Notes under the pieces: generated by a model
Database searches by the model: none
Seen by the model: the letters and a program-made list of their open reading frames with translations, nothing else
What the model was told of the DNA's origin: nothing
NCBI GenBank assembly: GCA_023228945.1
Contig: JALOAI010000017.1
Coordinates: 62,001-126,000 of the forward strand
Source of the DNA: Pigmentiphaga sp.
GTDB taxonomy: Bacteria; Pseudomonadota; Gammaproteobacteria; Burkholderiales; Burkholderiaceae_B
Direction: 5' to 3'
DNA: 64,000 bases
Program-made: the position numbers and the translations under genes
Shown here: one piece after another, positions 9,828 to 18,658 of the stretch
Numbering within the stretch: the stretch's first letter is position 1
How the letters are laid out: every line of letters begins with the position of its first letter

Positions 9828-11379
9828 TGGGGATCTGCTGGCTCCATACCTCGGACACGGGAGCGCCCTCGAGCAATAAGCGGGCGCGTAGTTCGACGGG
9901 CTTGGCCGGATCCAGTACCTTGAGCCGGAGCGTCAATCGCCGGCCGCCGTTCACGGGATGAAAACGCAGGGTATTGCCCAGGATCTCGACATTGCCATTT
10001 TGCGAGATGTCGGCCGTTAGCGCCGCATCCTCCGGCAACGCCGGTAGCTTGCCGCCCACAAAATCGACGCGGAACACCACCGTGCCGTCCGGCTTGCGCA
10101 CCATATCGGGGCCGCGGACTTCGCCAGGCCTACGCCGGGTTTGCGCCACCCAGGCCAGGCCCTCGGGCATCAATGCGGTCTCGTCGCGCGTCCAGTGCAG
10201 ACGATACGACAAGCTCAGCGACTCGCCCGCCGCCGGCACGCGGGCCGGCGTCCAGAAGGCCACGATGTTGTCGTTGGTTTCATCGGTTGAGGGAATCTCG
10301 ACGAGCTCGATCTGGCCCGGCCCCCAATCGCCTTGCGGTTCGACCCAGACGCCCGGCCTTTGATCGTAGCGATGGTCGAGATCGTCGTATCGATTGAAGT
10401 CGCGTGTACGCTGCAACAGCCCGAATCCCCGGGGGTTATCGAGCTGAAAGGCGCTGATCGCCAAGCGTCGCGGATTATTGAGCGGCCGCCACAGCCACTC
10501 GCCATTGGCGGTGGCGATCGACAAACCCTCGGAATCGTGGAGCTCCAGCCGAAAATGCTGATTGCCGGGAGGCTGGTTGGCGCCATGCAGGAACATGCTG
10601 GTGAGGGGCGCCAGCCCGAGCTTGCCCACCTGGTTGCGGAAGAACCATTCGGCTTTCACGTCGACCACCGTTTGCTCGCCGGGATGGATGACGAACCGGT
10701 AGGCCCCCGTGACGCTGGGCGCATCGAGCAAGGCATACAGGGTGAGATGGCGGTCGCTGGGCCCGGGCCGCAGCAGCCAGAACTCCCGGAACCAGGGAAA
10801 CTGCTCGCCGGACGGCAGGCCGGTGTCGACCGCCAGGCCCCGTGCGAGCGCACCGGCCACCTGCCCGGCCCCCACCATCTGAAAATAGCTGGCCCCCAGG
10901 AACGAGGCCACGAGCTCGGGCTGGCCGGGATCGTTGATCGGGTACAGCACCCGAAAGCCGGCGATGCCGGACCCATCGAGGCTGGAGCGATCGAACGCAA
11001 TATCGCCGAAATCGAATTGCCCCGCATCGTACTGCACCGGGCGGACGCCGTCGGCATCCACCACATTGAGCGTGACGGGGGCGGTGAAATGCATGCCCAC
11101 GTGATAAAGCTCGATGCGGAACGGCGACGCCGTGTCGCCCCACATCCAGGCCTCGGGCTTCTGGCGGATGGATTCGTAGGTGGCGAAATCGATGTTGCTC
11201 AGCGCCTCGGGCATCGCGCGCTCGGGCGCGGTATAACGCTCGGTCGCCAATTGCTTTGCCCGGTTCGCAACGTCGGTGAACGTCCAGGATGCCAAGGCCG
11301 ACGCCGGGAACGCGGCCACAAGAGTACAGCCCAGTGCCAATCGGCCCAGGCTACGGAAAAACGCAGGGATCACCGCCAT
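9820..11379 (-). CDS. opgG: Periplasmic glucan biosynthesis protein G
   Basis: A 519-residue periplasmic protein needed to branch or release osmoregulated glucans made by OpgH. It starts at the ATG at 11379. Residues 1-30 are a Sec signal (FFRSLGRLALGCTLVAAFPASALA) with cleavage after ASALA. The mature region begins WTFTDVANRAKQLA, typical of MdoG, and the family block PVTLNVVDADGVRP follows. It is the first gene of the opgGH operon. The 295 bases upstream to the tRNA-Pro gene presumably carry the promoter; I could not single out convincing -35/-10 boxes there. Confidence 0.95.
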   Translation of the reverse strand: MAVIPAFFRSLGRLALGCTLVAAFPASALASWTFTDVANRAKQLATERYTAPERAMPEALSNIDFATYESIRQKPEAWMWGDTASPFRIELYHVGMHFTAPVTLNVVDADGVRPVQYDAGQFDFGDIAFDRSSLDGSGIAGFRVLYPINDPGQPELVASFLGASYFQMVGAGQVAGALARGLAVDTGLPSGEQFPWFREFWLLRPGPSDRHLTLYALLDAPSVTGAYRFVIHPGEQTVVDVKAEWFFRNQVGKLGLAPLTSMFLHGANQPPGNQHFRLELHDSEGLSIATANGEWLWRPLNNPRRLAISAFQLDNPRGFGLLQRTRDFNRYDDLDHRYDQRPGVWVEPQGDWGPGQIELVEIPSTDETNDNIVAFWTPARVPAAGESLSLSYRLHWTRDETALMPEGLAWVAQTRRRPGEVRGPDMVRKPDGTVVFRVDFVGGKLPALPEDAALTADISQNGNVEILGNTLRFHPVNGGRRLTLRLKVLDPAKPVELRARLLLEGAPVSEVWSQQIPNG

Positions 11380-11634
11380 GGATGTTGAGATTCCTTCTGC
11401 TGGCTGCATGTGTCGCCGCAGGCCTGGCCCGCCCGGGATGCGATATTCCAAGCGGACAGGCGAAGCTGACACGAAAATGACAACACCGACAATTTTGGCA
11501 TAAATCCCGGATGCCGGATGACATCGTGACACAAACATTCTCGCAGGTGCCGGCTCGCTCCGCACCTGCTTTTGGAAGCTCGCCGGCACGGCCGGTCGGC
11601 TGTGGCCGCGACGCGCCTTGCCGCGACGGTCGAT

Positions 11635-11664
11635 TTGCACACATCGGCAAACATCTGCTATAGT
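11635..11664 (+). promoter_or_regulatory. Sigma-70 promoter of tRNA-Pro
   Basis: TTGCAC (11635-11640) and TATAGT (11659-11664) are separated by 18 bases. The tRNA 5' end lies 11 bases after the -10 box, the normal distance for a stable-RNA promoter. Confidence 0.7.
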
Positions 11665-11672
11665 CATCTTCT

Positions 11673-11751
<79 letters not shown>

Positions 11752-11791
11752 TATAATAAGTTCTTGATTTATAAGGTCGGAACCCGAAGAG

Positions 11792-11820
11792 CCCGGTAGC
11801 CAAAAGCTGCCGGGTTTTTT
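11792..11820 (+). terminator. Rho-independent terminator downstream of tRNA-Pro
   Basis: The stem CCCGGTAGC / GCTGCCGGG encloses the loop CAAAA and is followed by six T residues. It lies about 40 bases past the tRNA 3' end and before rmlB, so the tRNA is probably a monocistronic unit. Confidence 0.85.
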
Positions 11821-11964
11821 CATTGGCGAATCCTGCGTGGTTCATTTGTACCGACTGCCGCCATGATGCCAAAATCTGGTCGCGAAATATCCCGTCCATA
11901 GCCACAACGCACGTGGCCATTGGGCCGCGCGGATATCGCCGGAATTCCATTCTGGGAGAACACC

Positions 11965-13020
11965 ATGATTCTGGTTACCGGAGGCGCCGGCTTCATCGGT
12001 TCGAACTTCATTCATCTGTGGTGCCGCGAGCGTCACGAGCCCGTGCTCAACCTCGACGCCCTCACCTACGCCGGCAATCCCGATAATCTGGAAGCCCTGC
12101 CTGCCGGAAACCGACACCGCTTCGTGCGCGGCGATATCCGCGACGCCGGCATGCTGCAGGCCCTGCTGGCCGAGCACCGTCCACGCGCCGTCGTGCACTT
12201 CGCCGCCCATACCCACGTCGATCGCGCGATCGCCGGCCCGGACAGCTTCATCGACACCAACGTGCTGGGCACGCAGCGGCTGCTCGAGAGCTGCCGTCAG
12301 TATTGGCTGGGCACCGACGCCGCCAGCCGCCGGGGCTTTCGCTTTCTCCACGTGTCCACCGATGAGGTTTACGGTTCGCTCTCCGCCCACGCCCAGCCCT
12401 GGACGGAAGCCTCGCCCCTGGCGCCCCACAATCCTTATGCGGCCAGCAAAGCGGCTGCCGACCACCTGGTACAGGCCTACCATCACACCTATGGTCTGCC
12501 CACCCTGATCACGCGCTGCGGCAACAATTACGGACCGCGACAATTTCCCGAGAAACTGATCCCGCTGGTCATCGTGCGCCGGCTGGCCGGTACGCCCATC
12601 CCGGTGTATGGCGACGGCGGCCAGCAACGCGATTGGATCCACGTCGAAGATCATTGCCAGGCGCTGCTGCGCGTGCTCGATCAGGGCCGGCCCGGCGAAA
12701 GCTACCACGTGGCCGGCCACGCCGAGACCGACAACCTGGGCTTGATCCGACAATTGAGCGCCTTGCTGGACGCGCGTCGCCCCGATGCGCCGGTCATGCG
12801 CATCCGGCACGTTGCCGATCGCCCGGCCCACGATAGGCGCTATGCCCTGGATACCGGCAAAATCGAACGCGAACTCGGCTGGCGACCGCGAATCGGCCTG
12901 GATGCCGGGCTGGCGGCAACGATAGACTGGTATCTCGGCAACCCCGATTGGCTGTCACGCGTGACCAGCGGCGCCTATCGCGAATGGGTGGCCAGCCACT
13001 ACGGCGATTTGTCGGCCTGA
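11965..13020 (+). CDS. rfbB: dTDP-glucose 4,6-dehydratase
   Basis: A 351-residue extended short-chain dehydrogenase (RmlB/RfbB) that converts dTDP-glucose to dTDP-4-keto-6-deoxyglucose. It carries the NAD-binding TGGAGFIGSN (residues 6-15), STDEVYG with the Thr-Asp-Glu catalytic set, and NPYAASKAAAD with the Tyr-x3-Lys pair. The start is the ATG at 11965 with GGGAGAA just upstream; the frame is open further upstream without support. rmlC follows after 27 bases, but rmlA and rmlD are not in this window, so the dTDP-rhamnose pathway must be completed elsewhere. Confidence 0.95.
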   Translation: MILVTGGAGFIGSNFIHLWCRERHEPVLNLDALTYAGNPDNLEALPAGNRHRFVRGDIRDAGMLQALLAEHRPRAVVHFAAHTHVDRAIAGPDSFIDTNVLGTQRLLESCRQYWLGTDAASRRGFRFLHVSTDEVYGSLSAHAQPWTEASPLAPHNPYAASKAAADHLVQAYHHTYGLPTLITRCGNNYGPRQFPEKLIPLVIVRRLAGTPIPVYGDGGQQRDWIHVEDHCQALLRVLDQGRPGESYHVAGHAETDNLGLIRQLSALLDARRPDAPVMRIRHVADRPAHDRRYALDTGKIERELGWRPRIGLDAGLAATIDWYLGNPDWLSRVTSGAYREWVASHYGDLSA

Positions 13021-13047
13021 CCCGCCCGGATCGCGGAGAATCGCACC

Positions 13048-13641
13048 ATGCACGTCCAGCCGCTCCCCCTTCCGGGACTCCTGCTGCTTACGCCGCGCCA
13101 GCACGCGGATCATCGCGGGATCTTCTACGAGAGCTTCAATACCCTGACGTTTGCCGCCGCAACCGGCCTGGACATCGCCTTCGTTCAAGACAACCATTCC
13201 GAATCTCGCCAGGGCGTGTTGCGCGGTCTGCATTATCAATTGCCGCCGCATGCCCAGGGCAAACTGGTGCGGGTGGTGGCCGGCGAGGTGTACGACGCCG
13301 TGGTGGATCTTCGCCGCGGCTCCGCCACTTTCGGCCGCTGGGCGGCGGTCAGGCTGGATGCGGCCAGCGCTCGCCAGCTCTGGATTCCGCCAGGCTTCGC
13401 CCATGGCTTCCTGACGCTCAGCGAGCAGGCTGTGCTGCTCTATAAAACCACCCGGCATTATCATCCCGAGGCCGAGCGCTGCCTGCGCTGGGACGACCCT
13501 CGACTGGCCATTCCCTGGCCCTTGCGGGGCGCGCCCATCCTCTCGGCGCGCGACCAGGCGGGGCAATCGCTGGATGCGCTGGAGCCGATCGCGCCGGATG
13601 GCGAGAGGGACGAGCCCCGGATCACCCCGGCGGGCTCCTAA
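13048..13641 (+). CDS. rfbC: dTDP-4-dehydrorhamnose 3,5-epimerase
   Basis: A 197-residue cupin-fold epimerase (RmlC). It shows DHRGIFYESF near residue 24, VLRGLHYQ with the catalytic His, KLVRVVAGEVYDAVVDLR, and QLWIPPGFAHGFLTLSE, all family hallmarks. It acts on the rmlB product in dTDP-L-rhamnose synthesis. The C-terminal ~20 residues (after LEPIAPDG) are a short unconserved tail. The stop codon overlaps by four bases the stop of the convergent 3-hydroxyacyl-CoA dehydrogenase gene. Confidence 0.95.
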   Translation: MHVQPLPLPGLLLLTPRQHADHRGIFYESFNTLTFAAATGLDIAFVQDNHSESRQGVLRGLHYQLPPHAQGKLVRVVAGEVYDAVVDLRRGSATFGRWAAVRLDAASARQLWIPPGFAHGFLTLSEQAVLLYKTTRHYHPEAERCLRWDDPRLAIPWPLRGAPILSARDQAGQSLDALEPIAPDGERDEPRITPAGS

Positions 13642-14558
13642 GACGACTGGCCGGAGAGCTTCTCCCGCGCCTGGCGCGCCAGGAACTCGTCCATTCGCGC
13701 CTTCACCTCGCGACCGCGCTCGTCGGTCCAGGTATAGAACCCTTCTCCCGTCTTCATTCCCAGCTTGCCGTCCTTCACCAGACTCTCCAGATAAGGATGG
13801 GCACCCGGCGTATTGTCGAGATCGGCGTTCAGATAGCGGTGAATGGCATAGGTCAGATCCACCCCGACCAGGTCGGACTGTTCCAACGGGCCGATGACGC
13901 CGAGCCGGGAGCCAAACCCTTCCTTGACCACTTTGTCGAGCGTAGCGGCGTCGCATACCCCCGCGGCCACCAGCGCGATGGCCTCGCGCTTGAGGGCGTG
14001 CTGCAGGCGATTGCCGATGAAGCCCGGGATGTCGCGGCGCACGTGTACCGGCGACATCCCGATGGACTCGAGCAAACTCATGGCTTGTTGGATCGTAGTG
14101 TCGGCAGTGGCGTCGGCCTGCACCACTTCAACCAGCCGCACCAAATGAGGCGGGTTCCAGAAATGCATGCCGCACAGCCTCGCGGCCGCGGCCATGCCTT
14201 CACTGATTTCACCGATCGCGATGGCCGAGGTATTGGTGGCCAACAGCGCCTGTTCGCCCGCCAAAGCCTCGACCCTCTGGAAGAGCTCGCGCTTGAGCGC
14301 CAGGTTCTCCGGCGCGGCCTCGATGACCAGGCCGGCGGGCCGCACCGCGGCGGCGAGATCGCCGGTGAACACCAGACTGCCGACGCGCTCCTCCTGCCCG
14401 AGGGCGCGCGACATCGCGGCGATCGTGGCGGGCGCCGCGGCGAGCGCGGCCGGCTGGGTGTCATACAGGCTGACCGGATGGCCGGCGGCGGCAAAGACCT
14501 GGGCGATACCGCAGCCCATGCGGCCCGCCCCCAGCACGGCGATGTGGATACGTTCCAT
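13638..14558 (-). CDS. 3-hydroxyacyl-CoA dehydrogenase family protein
   Basis: A 306-residue NAD-dependent dehydrogenase. The Rossmann motif VLGAGRMGCGIAQVF is at residues 8-22. HFWNPPHLVRLVEVV contains the catalytic His and the NPP loop, and IPGFIGNRLQHAL begins the C-terminal helical domain. The length matches single-function 3-hydroxybutyryl-CoA / lambda-crystallin-type enzymes, not fused FadB proteins. The start is the ATG at 14558, two bases after the upstream SDR stop, so it is the last gene of the six-gene run 13638-18458. It probably oxidises a 3-hydroxy acid or its CoA ester from the pathway; the exact substrate is not readable. Confidence 0.9.
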   Translation of the reverse strand: MERIHIAVLGAGRMGCGIAQVFAAAGHPVSLYDTQPAALAAAPATIAAMSRALGQEERVGSLVFTGDLAAAVRPAGLVIEAAPENLALKRELFQRVEALAGEQALLATNTSAIAIGEISEGMAAAARLCGMHFWNPPHLVRLVEVVQADATADTTIQQAMSLLESIGMSPVHVRRDIPGFIGNRLQHALKREAIALVAAGVCDAATLDKVVKEGFGSRLGVIGPLEQSDLVGVDLTYAIHRYLNADLDNTPGAHPYLESLVKDGKLGMKTGEGFYTWTDERGREVKARMDEFLARQAREKLSGQSS

Positions 14559-14560
14559 GC

Positions 14561-15364
14561 CTACCCCGCGGTGTAGCCGCCGTCCACGTACATCACCTGG
14601 CCGGTGCAGAACGCGGAGGCGGGCGACAAGAGATAGAGCGCCATGCCGATCAGATCCTCGACCTCGCCCAACCGTCCCATCGGAATCCGGGAAAGCGAAC
14701 GCGCGCGGGTCTGCTGGCCCAGTTCGTTGTCGCCGTACATCCACGCTGTGAGCTTGGAACGGAAAACGGTGGGCGCGATGGCATTGATCGTGATGCCGTG
14801 CTTGGCCCACTCGACCCCCAGCACGCGGGTCAGGCCGTCGGTCGCGGCTTTGGCGGTGCAATAGCCGCCGTAACCCGAGTAGTTGCCGTGGCGGCCCCTC
14901 ACCGAAGACACCAGCAGCACCTTGCCGGGCCGTTGGTTGGCGATCCAGTAGCTGCCCACGGCCTTGCAGAGCAGCCAAGCGCCCTTGACGTTGCCGTCCA
15001 TCACCGACTGCCACTCTTCGTAGGACTGGTCCTGGATAAAGCCGGGCTTGTTATAGCCCGACGCCACGACCAGCATGTCGAGGCCGCCAAAGGCCTCCAG
15101 GGCGGCATCAAGCATGCCTTGCACCGCCTCCGGGCCATCGGGACGCGCCAGCACGATCCTGACCTTGGCGCCGAGGCTCTCGGCTTCGCCGGCCACTTCT
15201 TCCAGCTCTTCCTGGGAGGCCGAGGCCAATACCAGATTGACGCCCATGGCGCCCAGCGCCAGCGCCACGCCACGGCCCAGCGAGCCGGAGGCCCCGGTGA
15301 TCAGGGCGGTCTTGCCGGCCACCTCGAACAGTTGCAGGGGATTCTTCAGGGTTTCGGAAATCAT
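14561..15364 (-). CDS. SDR-family NAD(P)-dependent oxidoreductase
   Basis: A 267-residue classical short-chain dehydrogenase: cofactor motif TGASGSLGRG (about residues 22-31), the NAG-equivalent region VVASGYN (a variant), the catalytic S of LLVSSVRGRHG, and Y-x3-K in YGGYCTAKAA. The variant VASG in place of NNAG is worth noting. The start ATG at 15364 (MISETLKNPL) was preferred over an upstream in-frame codon at 15403, because family members start shortly before LFEVAGK. It is fifth in the run; the dehydrogenase gene follows after two bases. The substrate is unknown. Confidence 0.9.
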   Translation of the reverse strand: MISETLKNPLQLFEVAGKTALITGASGSLGRGVALALGAMGVNLVLASASQEELEEVAGEAESLGAKVRIVLARPDGPEAVQGMLDAALEAFGGLDMLVVASGYNKPGFIQDQSYEEWQSVMDGNVKGAWLLCKAVGSYWIANQRPGKVLLVSSVRGRHGNYSGYGGYCTAKAATDGLTRVLGVEWAKHGITINAIAPTVFRSKLTAWMYGDNELGQQTRARSLSRIPMGRLGEVEDLIGMALYLLSPASAFCTGQVMYVDGGYTAG

Positions 15365-15407
15365 TTGCTTGGGATCCTTGGGTGGCGGCCCTACGGCCGC
15401 CACGGTT

Positions 15408-16388
15408 CTACATTGAGATATTTTTGGCCTTGACCAGTTCGGTCCAGCGTTCCATCTCGGTCGCCATGTAGGCGCTGAACTCCTCCGGCGTGCTGGGCGT
15501 CGTCTCCACGCCCATCTCTTGCAGTTTGGCGACGAAGTCCGGGTCTTGGCTTACCTGCCGGTAGGCCGCGTTGAGCTTGTCGATGATCTCCGGCGCCACG
15601 CCGTCAGGCACCACCAGGCCCTTCCAGGCCTCGATCTCCTGCGTGCCCAGGCCGACCTCACGCATCGTCGGCAGGTCCGGAAAGCCGCTCAAGCGGGCGG
15701 GAGCAAAAACCGCCAGGCCTTTCAGGCGGCCCGACTTCAAATGCGCCATGGCCACCGGCAGGTCCAGGAAGGCCACATCCAGCGCGCCGCCCAGCAAGTC
15801 GGGAATGATCGGCGCGCTGCCTTTGTAGGGAATATGCGTGAGCTGGACGCCAGCCTGGTCCTGCAGCAGTTCCATGGCCAGATGATGCGGGCTGCCGACA
15901 CTGGCCGAACCGTAGTTCAGCTTGCCCGGCTCGGCTTTGGCCTGGCGCAGGAGATCCTCCACGGACGCCAGCGGGGAATTCGCGGGAACCGTCAGCACCA
16001 GGGCTTCCGTTGTGGTCAGCGTGATGGGACTGAAGTCCTTCAGCGGGGCGTACGGCAGGGTTTTATGCAGGCCGGGATTGACCGCGAATGTTCCGATATC
16101 GCCCACCATGATGGTGTAGCCGTCGGCCGGCGCCCGTGCCACGTAGTCCGCCGCGATGATCGTACCGCCACCGGGCTTGTTCTCGACGATCACCTGGGTG
16201 CCCAGGATCGGTTCGAGCTTGGATGCCGTGAGCCGCGCCCAATAATCGGTGCCTCCGCCGGGCGGCATGGGCACCACGAAACGAATGGGGCGTTCCGGAT
16301 ACTGCGCCTGGGCTTGGGCTTGCGCCGTAAAGCCCGCCGCGATGAGCGGCAACAGGCACAGAGCGCTTTTCCAGAGATGTTGCGACAT
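15408..16388 (-). CDS. Bug/TctC-family tripartite tricarboxylate substrate-binding protein
   Basis: A 326-residue periplasmic solute receptor. The signal peptide ends at about residue 29 (AAGFTAQAQAQAQ). The mature protein opens YPERPIRFVVPMPPGGGTDY, the Bug family signature of the loop that grips carboxylates, followed by VIVENKPGGGTIIA and ADGYTIMVGD. The TctA/TctB membrane partners are not encoded nearby, which is usual for the expanded Bug families of Alcaligenaceae. Position inside the cyclase/cupin/SDR operon suggests it captures the pathway substrate, an organic acid. A dyad GACCG...CGGTC lies in the 65-base gap before the cupin gene. Confidence 0.92.
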   Translation of the reverse strand: MSQHLWKSALCLLPLIAAGFTAQAQAQAQYPERPIRFVVPMPPGGGTDYWARLTASKLEPILGTQVIVENKPGGGTIIAADYVARAPADGYTIMVGDIGTFAVNPGLHKTLPYAPLKDFSPITLTTTEALVLTVPANSPLASVEDLLRQAKAEPGKLNYGSASVGSPHHLAMELLQDQAGVQLTHIPYKGSAPIIPDLLGGALDVAFLDLPVAMAHLKSGRLKGLAVFAPARLSGFPDLPTMREVGLGTQEIEAWKGLVVPDGVAPEIIDKLNAAYRQVSQDPDFVAKLQEMGVETTPSTPEEFSAYMATEMERWTELVKAKNISM

Positions 16389-16453
16389 ATCGTTCTCCTC
16401 TACGACCGTGCTGGCGGTCGGTCTTCATGGCCATGGCGAACCGGAAAGCTCGC

Positions 16454-16825
16454 TCAGGATGCGATGATGGTGATTAAAGTGGCTGCCAGTACACCGTGGT
16501 TTTTCAAACTGCGAGCCTGGCCGGCCGGGATGAAGCAGCTGTCGTAGGCGCGCAGCGTGCGGTCTTCGCCCGCCATGGTGAGCGTAATCTCGCCCGCGGT
16601 GACGACGTACACCCGATCGACGGTGGAGGCGCCATGTTCGGCGCCACCGCCAGGGTGGAACACCGACAGTCCCACCTGGCAACCGAAGGCGCTGGCGTCG
16701 CCGCCCTGCAAACGCCAGCTGTCCATGTCGAAGTGCCGAGGCGCCACATAGCGCGGCGCGTCGGAGATCGGCGTGATCCTGGCCTCGGCCCCCGCGGCGG
16801 GGCTAGCGCTTTGGCTCGTGGTCAT
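16454..16825 (-). CDS. Small cupin-domain protein
   Basis: A 123-residue single-domain cupin. The barrel shows SVFHPGGGAEHGAST and VDRVYVVTAGEITLTM, resembling cupin motif 1 (G-x5-H-x-H-x3-E) but with only one clear His. Motif 2 is represented by RAYDSCFIPAGQARSLKNHG. The metal-binding set may therefore be incomplete. A strong ribosome site (AAGGAGGGGG) precedes the ATG at 16825. It lies between the cyclase genes and the Bug gene. Plausible roles are an isomerase or a ligand-binding accessory protein; no function is assigned. Confidence 0.8.
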   Translation of the reverse strand: MTTSQSASPAAGAEARITPISDAPRYVAPRHFDMDSWRLQGGDASAFGCQVGLSVFHPGGGAEHGASTVDRVYVVTAGEITLTMAGEDRTLRAYDSCFIPAGQARSLKNHGVLAATLITIIAS

Positions 16826-16850
16826 AATCCCCCTCCTTCCCGACCGCGGC

Positions 16851-17639
16851 TCACAGGCCGGACTCGAAGCGGAACTTCTGCTCCGGATCGATCACCGCCA
16901 CGACGCGTACGCCACAGCCCTCGCCCTCATACCAGCGGAACGGAAAACACATGAAGGTGCAGCGCTTGCCGGTAATCAGATCGAGATCGCCGCCGACGTT
17001 TTCGATCCCCGGGATCCCCGCGGTCAGCATGACTTTGTGCGAAGGCTCCCAGAGCGGGAAATCCTCCTTGAGCGGACGCCCCGAATGCTCCGCATACTCG
17101 CGTTCCAGCCAGGGATGCGAAGGTCCGGTGCCGTGCGAGACCAGCTTGGTCCCCAGCGGGTGATCCAGGGCCTGCACGTCGATGCCCACCAGCTTGACCT
17201 TGCGATCCACCAGCCATTGCGCGGCCTCTTTGTACAAGCCGGGGGAATAGGAGAAATACTCGTCGTTGTCGCCCCACAAGCGATGGGCGCCGGTATTGAT
17301 CATGACGATGTCGTTGGGCTCGATCCGCGGCGTGGCCCGCTCCAGATCCTCCGCCGTGACGACACCCCATTTACCTTTCGGAATGGACACCGCGACCCCG
17401 GTGCCGAAGAACCGGTGCATCTCGAAGTCGGTGATGTAAGGCGTGTTCTCCAGCACGTGAATCGGCGCATCCATATGGGTGCCGCGATGCATGCTGGCCT
17501 CGATCTCCTTGACGGACACGCCTTCCTTGGCATGGAACTGCAAGGTCCGCACATTGAGGGACGCCGCCGAGGGCCATTCGGGCATGCCGTGCCCCCAACG
17601 CTGGCTCAAGTCAAAAAATTGCAATGATTCGGTGCTCAT
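16851..17639 (-). CDS. Cyclase-family (kynurenine formamidase-like) hydrolase
   Basis: A 262-residue metal-dependent hydrolase of the fold shared by kynurenine formamidase and isatin hydrolase. The signature H-x-G-T-H-x-D-x-P-x-H is intact as HRGTHMDAPIH (residues 51-61), with H51, H55 and D57 as expected metal ligands. DIVMINTGAHRLW and VGIDVQALDHP are further family blocks. It probably opens an amide, lactam or lactone ring. It lies 9 bases after its paralogue (17649-18458) and 25 bases before the cupin gene, so all are likely co-transcribed. It is predicted to be cytoplasmic because no signal is present. Confidence 0.9.
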   Translation of the reverse strand: MSTESLQFFDLSQRWGHGMPEWPSAASLNVRTLQFHAKEGVSVKEIEASMHRGTHMDAPIHVLENTPYITDFEMHRFFGTGVAVSIPKGKWGVVTAEDLERATPRIEPNDIVMINTGAHRLWGDNDEYFSYSPGLYKEAAQWLVDRKVKLVGIDVQALDHPLGTKLVSHGTGPSHPWLEREYAEHSGRPLKEDFPLWEPSHKVMLTAGIPGIENVGGDLDLITGKRCTFMCFPFRWYEGEGCGVRVVAVIDPEQKFRFESGL

Positions 17640-17648
17640 CGAACAGCC

Positions 17649-18458
17649 TCACTGAGTATTTCCGGATTCGATCCGGCACTTGCCGTCCGGATCCAACATC
17701 GCCACGAAGCGAATCACGCAGGCGTCGCCCTCGGGCCAACGCCACGGCATGGCATGAAAGGTGCAGCGCTTGCCCAGCACGGTGTCGACATCGCCGCCGA
17801 CGTTCTCGATGGTGGGAATACCGGCGGCCAGCAGCGCTTTGTGCGCAATATTCCAATCCGGAAAATCCTCGAGCACATCGCGGCCGGTTTCGGCGAAATA
17901 TTCGGGAGCCAGATATTTGATCTGCGGGCCGTTGCGATGCGGCGCCAGCGACGTGGCCAGCGGGTGGTCCACGGCGGCGGTGTCCACCGCTACCAGCTTG
18001 ACGCCGCGCGCCACCAGCCATTGCGCGGCTTCGGCGGACAAACCGGGCGCATAGCCGAAATACTCTTTGCTGTCGGCATAACGGCGATGCCAGCCGGTGA
18101 CGATCACGACGATGTCGCCGCGCCGGATCTCCGGCGTCGCGGCTTCGAGATCGGCCACCGTCACGTATTCCCACTTTTGCTTGGGAATATCCAGCACCAC
18201 GCCGTTGCCGAAAAATTGCTCCAGCGGAATCTGGCCCACGCCCTGAGCGGCCGGCACCATGTGCAGCGGCGCATTGACGTGAGTGGAAACGTGCATGGTG
18301 CCCTTGTAAATCTGGGTCATCACACCGTGCTTTGCATGGTTGACGATTTTATGGATCTTGAGATCGTCGAATCCGGGCCATGTCGGGGCGTTATAGCCCC
18401 AGCGATGGCTCAATTCGACCATTCGCAATCCCGTCACAGGATCGGTTACTGCTGTCAT
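17649..18458 (-). CDS. Cyclase-family hydrolase paralogue with altered metal motif
   Basis: A 269-residue paralogue of the downstream gene. The signature reads HVSTHVNAPLH (residues 56-66): Gly is Ser and, more importantly, the metal-binding Asp is Asn62. The rest of the fold is conserved (DIVVIVTGWHRRY, VAVDTAAVDHP). I chose the ATG at 18458 (MTAVTDPVTG) because GGAG lies nine bases before it. The ATG at 18467 has GGAG touching it, and the longer reading starts with TTG. It is the first gene of the six-gene run. It could be an enzyme with changed metal chemistry or a partner subunit of the intact paralogue; which is not known. Confidence 0.88.
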   Translation of the reverse strand: MTAVTDPVTGLRMVELSHRWGYNAPTWPGFDDLKIHKIVNHAKHGVMTQIYKGTMHVSTHVNAPLHMVPAAQGVGQIPLEQFFGNGVVLDIPKQKWEYVTVADLEAATPEIRRGDIVVIVTGWHRRYADSKEYFGYAPGLSAEAAQWLVARGVKLVAVDTAAVDHPLATSLAPHRNGPQIKYLAPEYFAETGRDVLEDFPDWNIAHKALLAAGIPTIENVGGDVDTVLGKRCTFHAMPWRWPEGDACVIRFVAMLDPDGKCRIESGNTQ

Positions 18459-18658
18459 TCCGGGCATCTCCAAAGCGATCGCCCATCTCGCCGCGGCCGG
18501 CCTGGCGGACGGCTGCGACGAATTCGGCGATTCGTACGCGAAGACCGCTGTTACACACCGGCCACGCCGGTGGGTCTTCGTGAGAGGTACTATGCTCGGA
18601 TCGCGATGCCGGGTCGATTGGTATTTTTTTATCCCAACATTCCACGGGGGAATACCCG

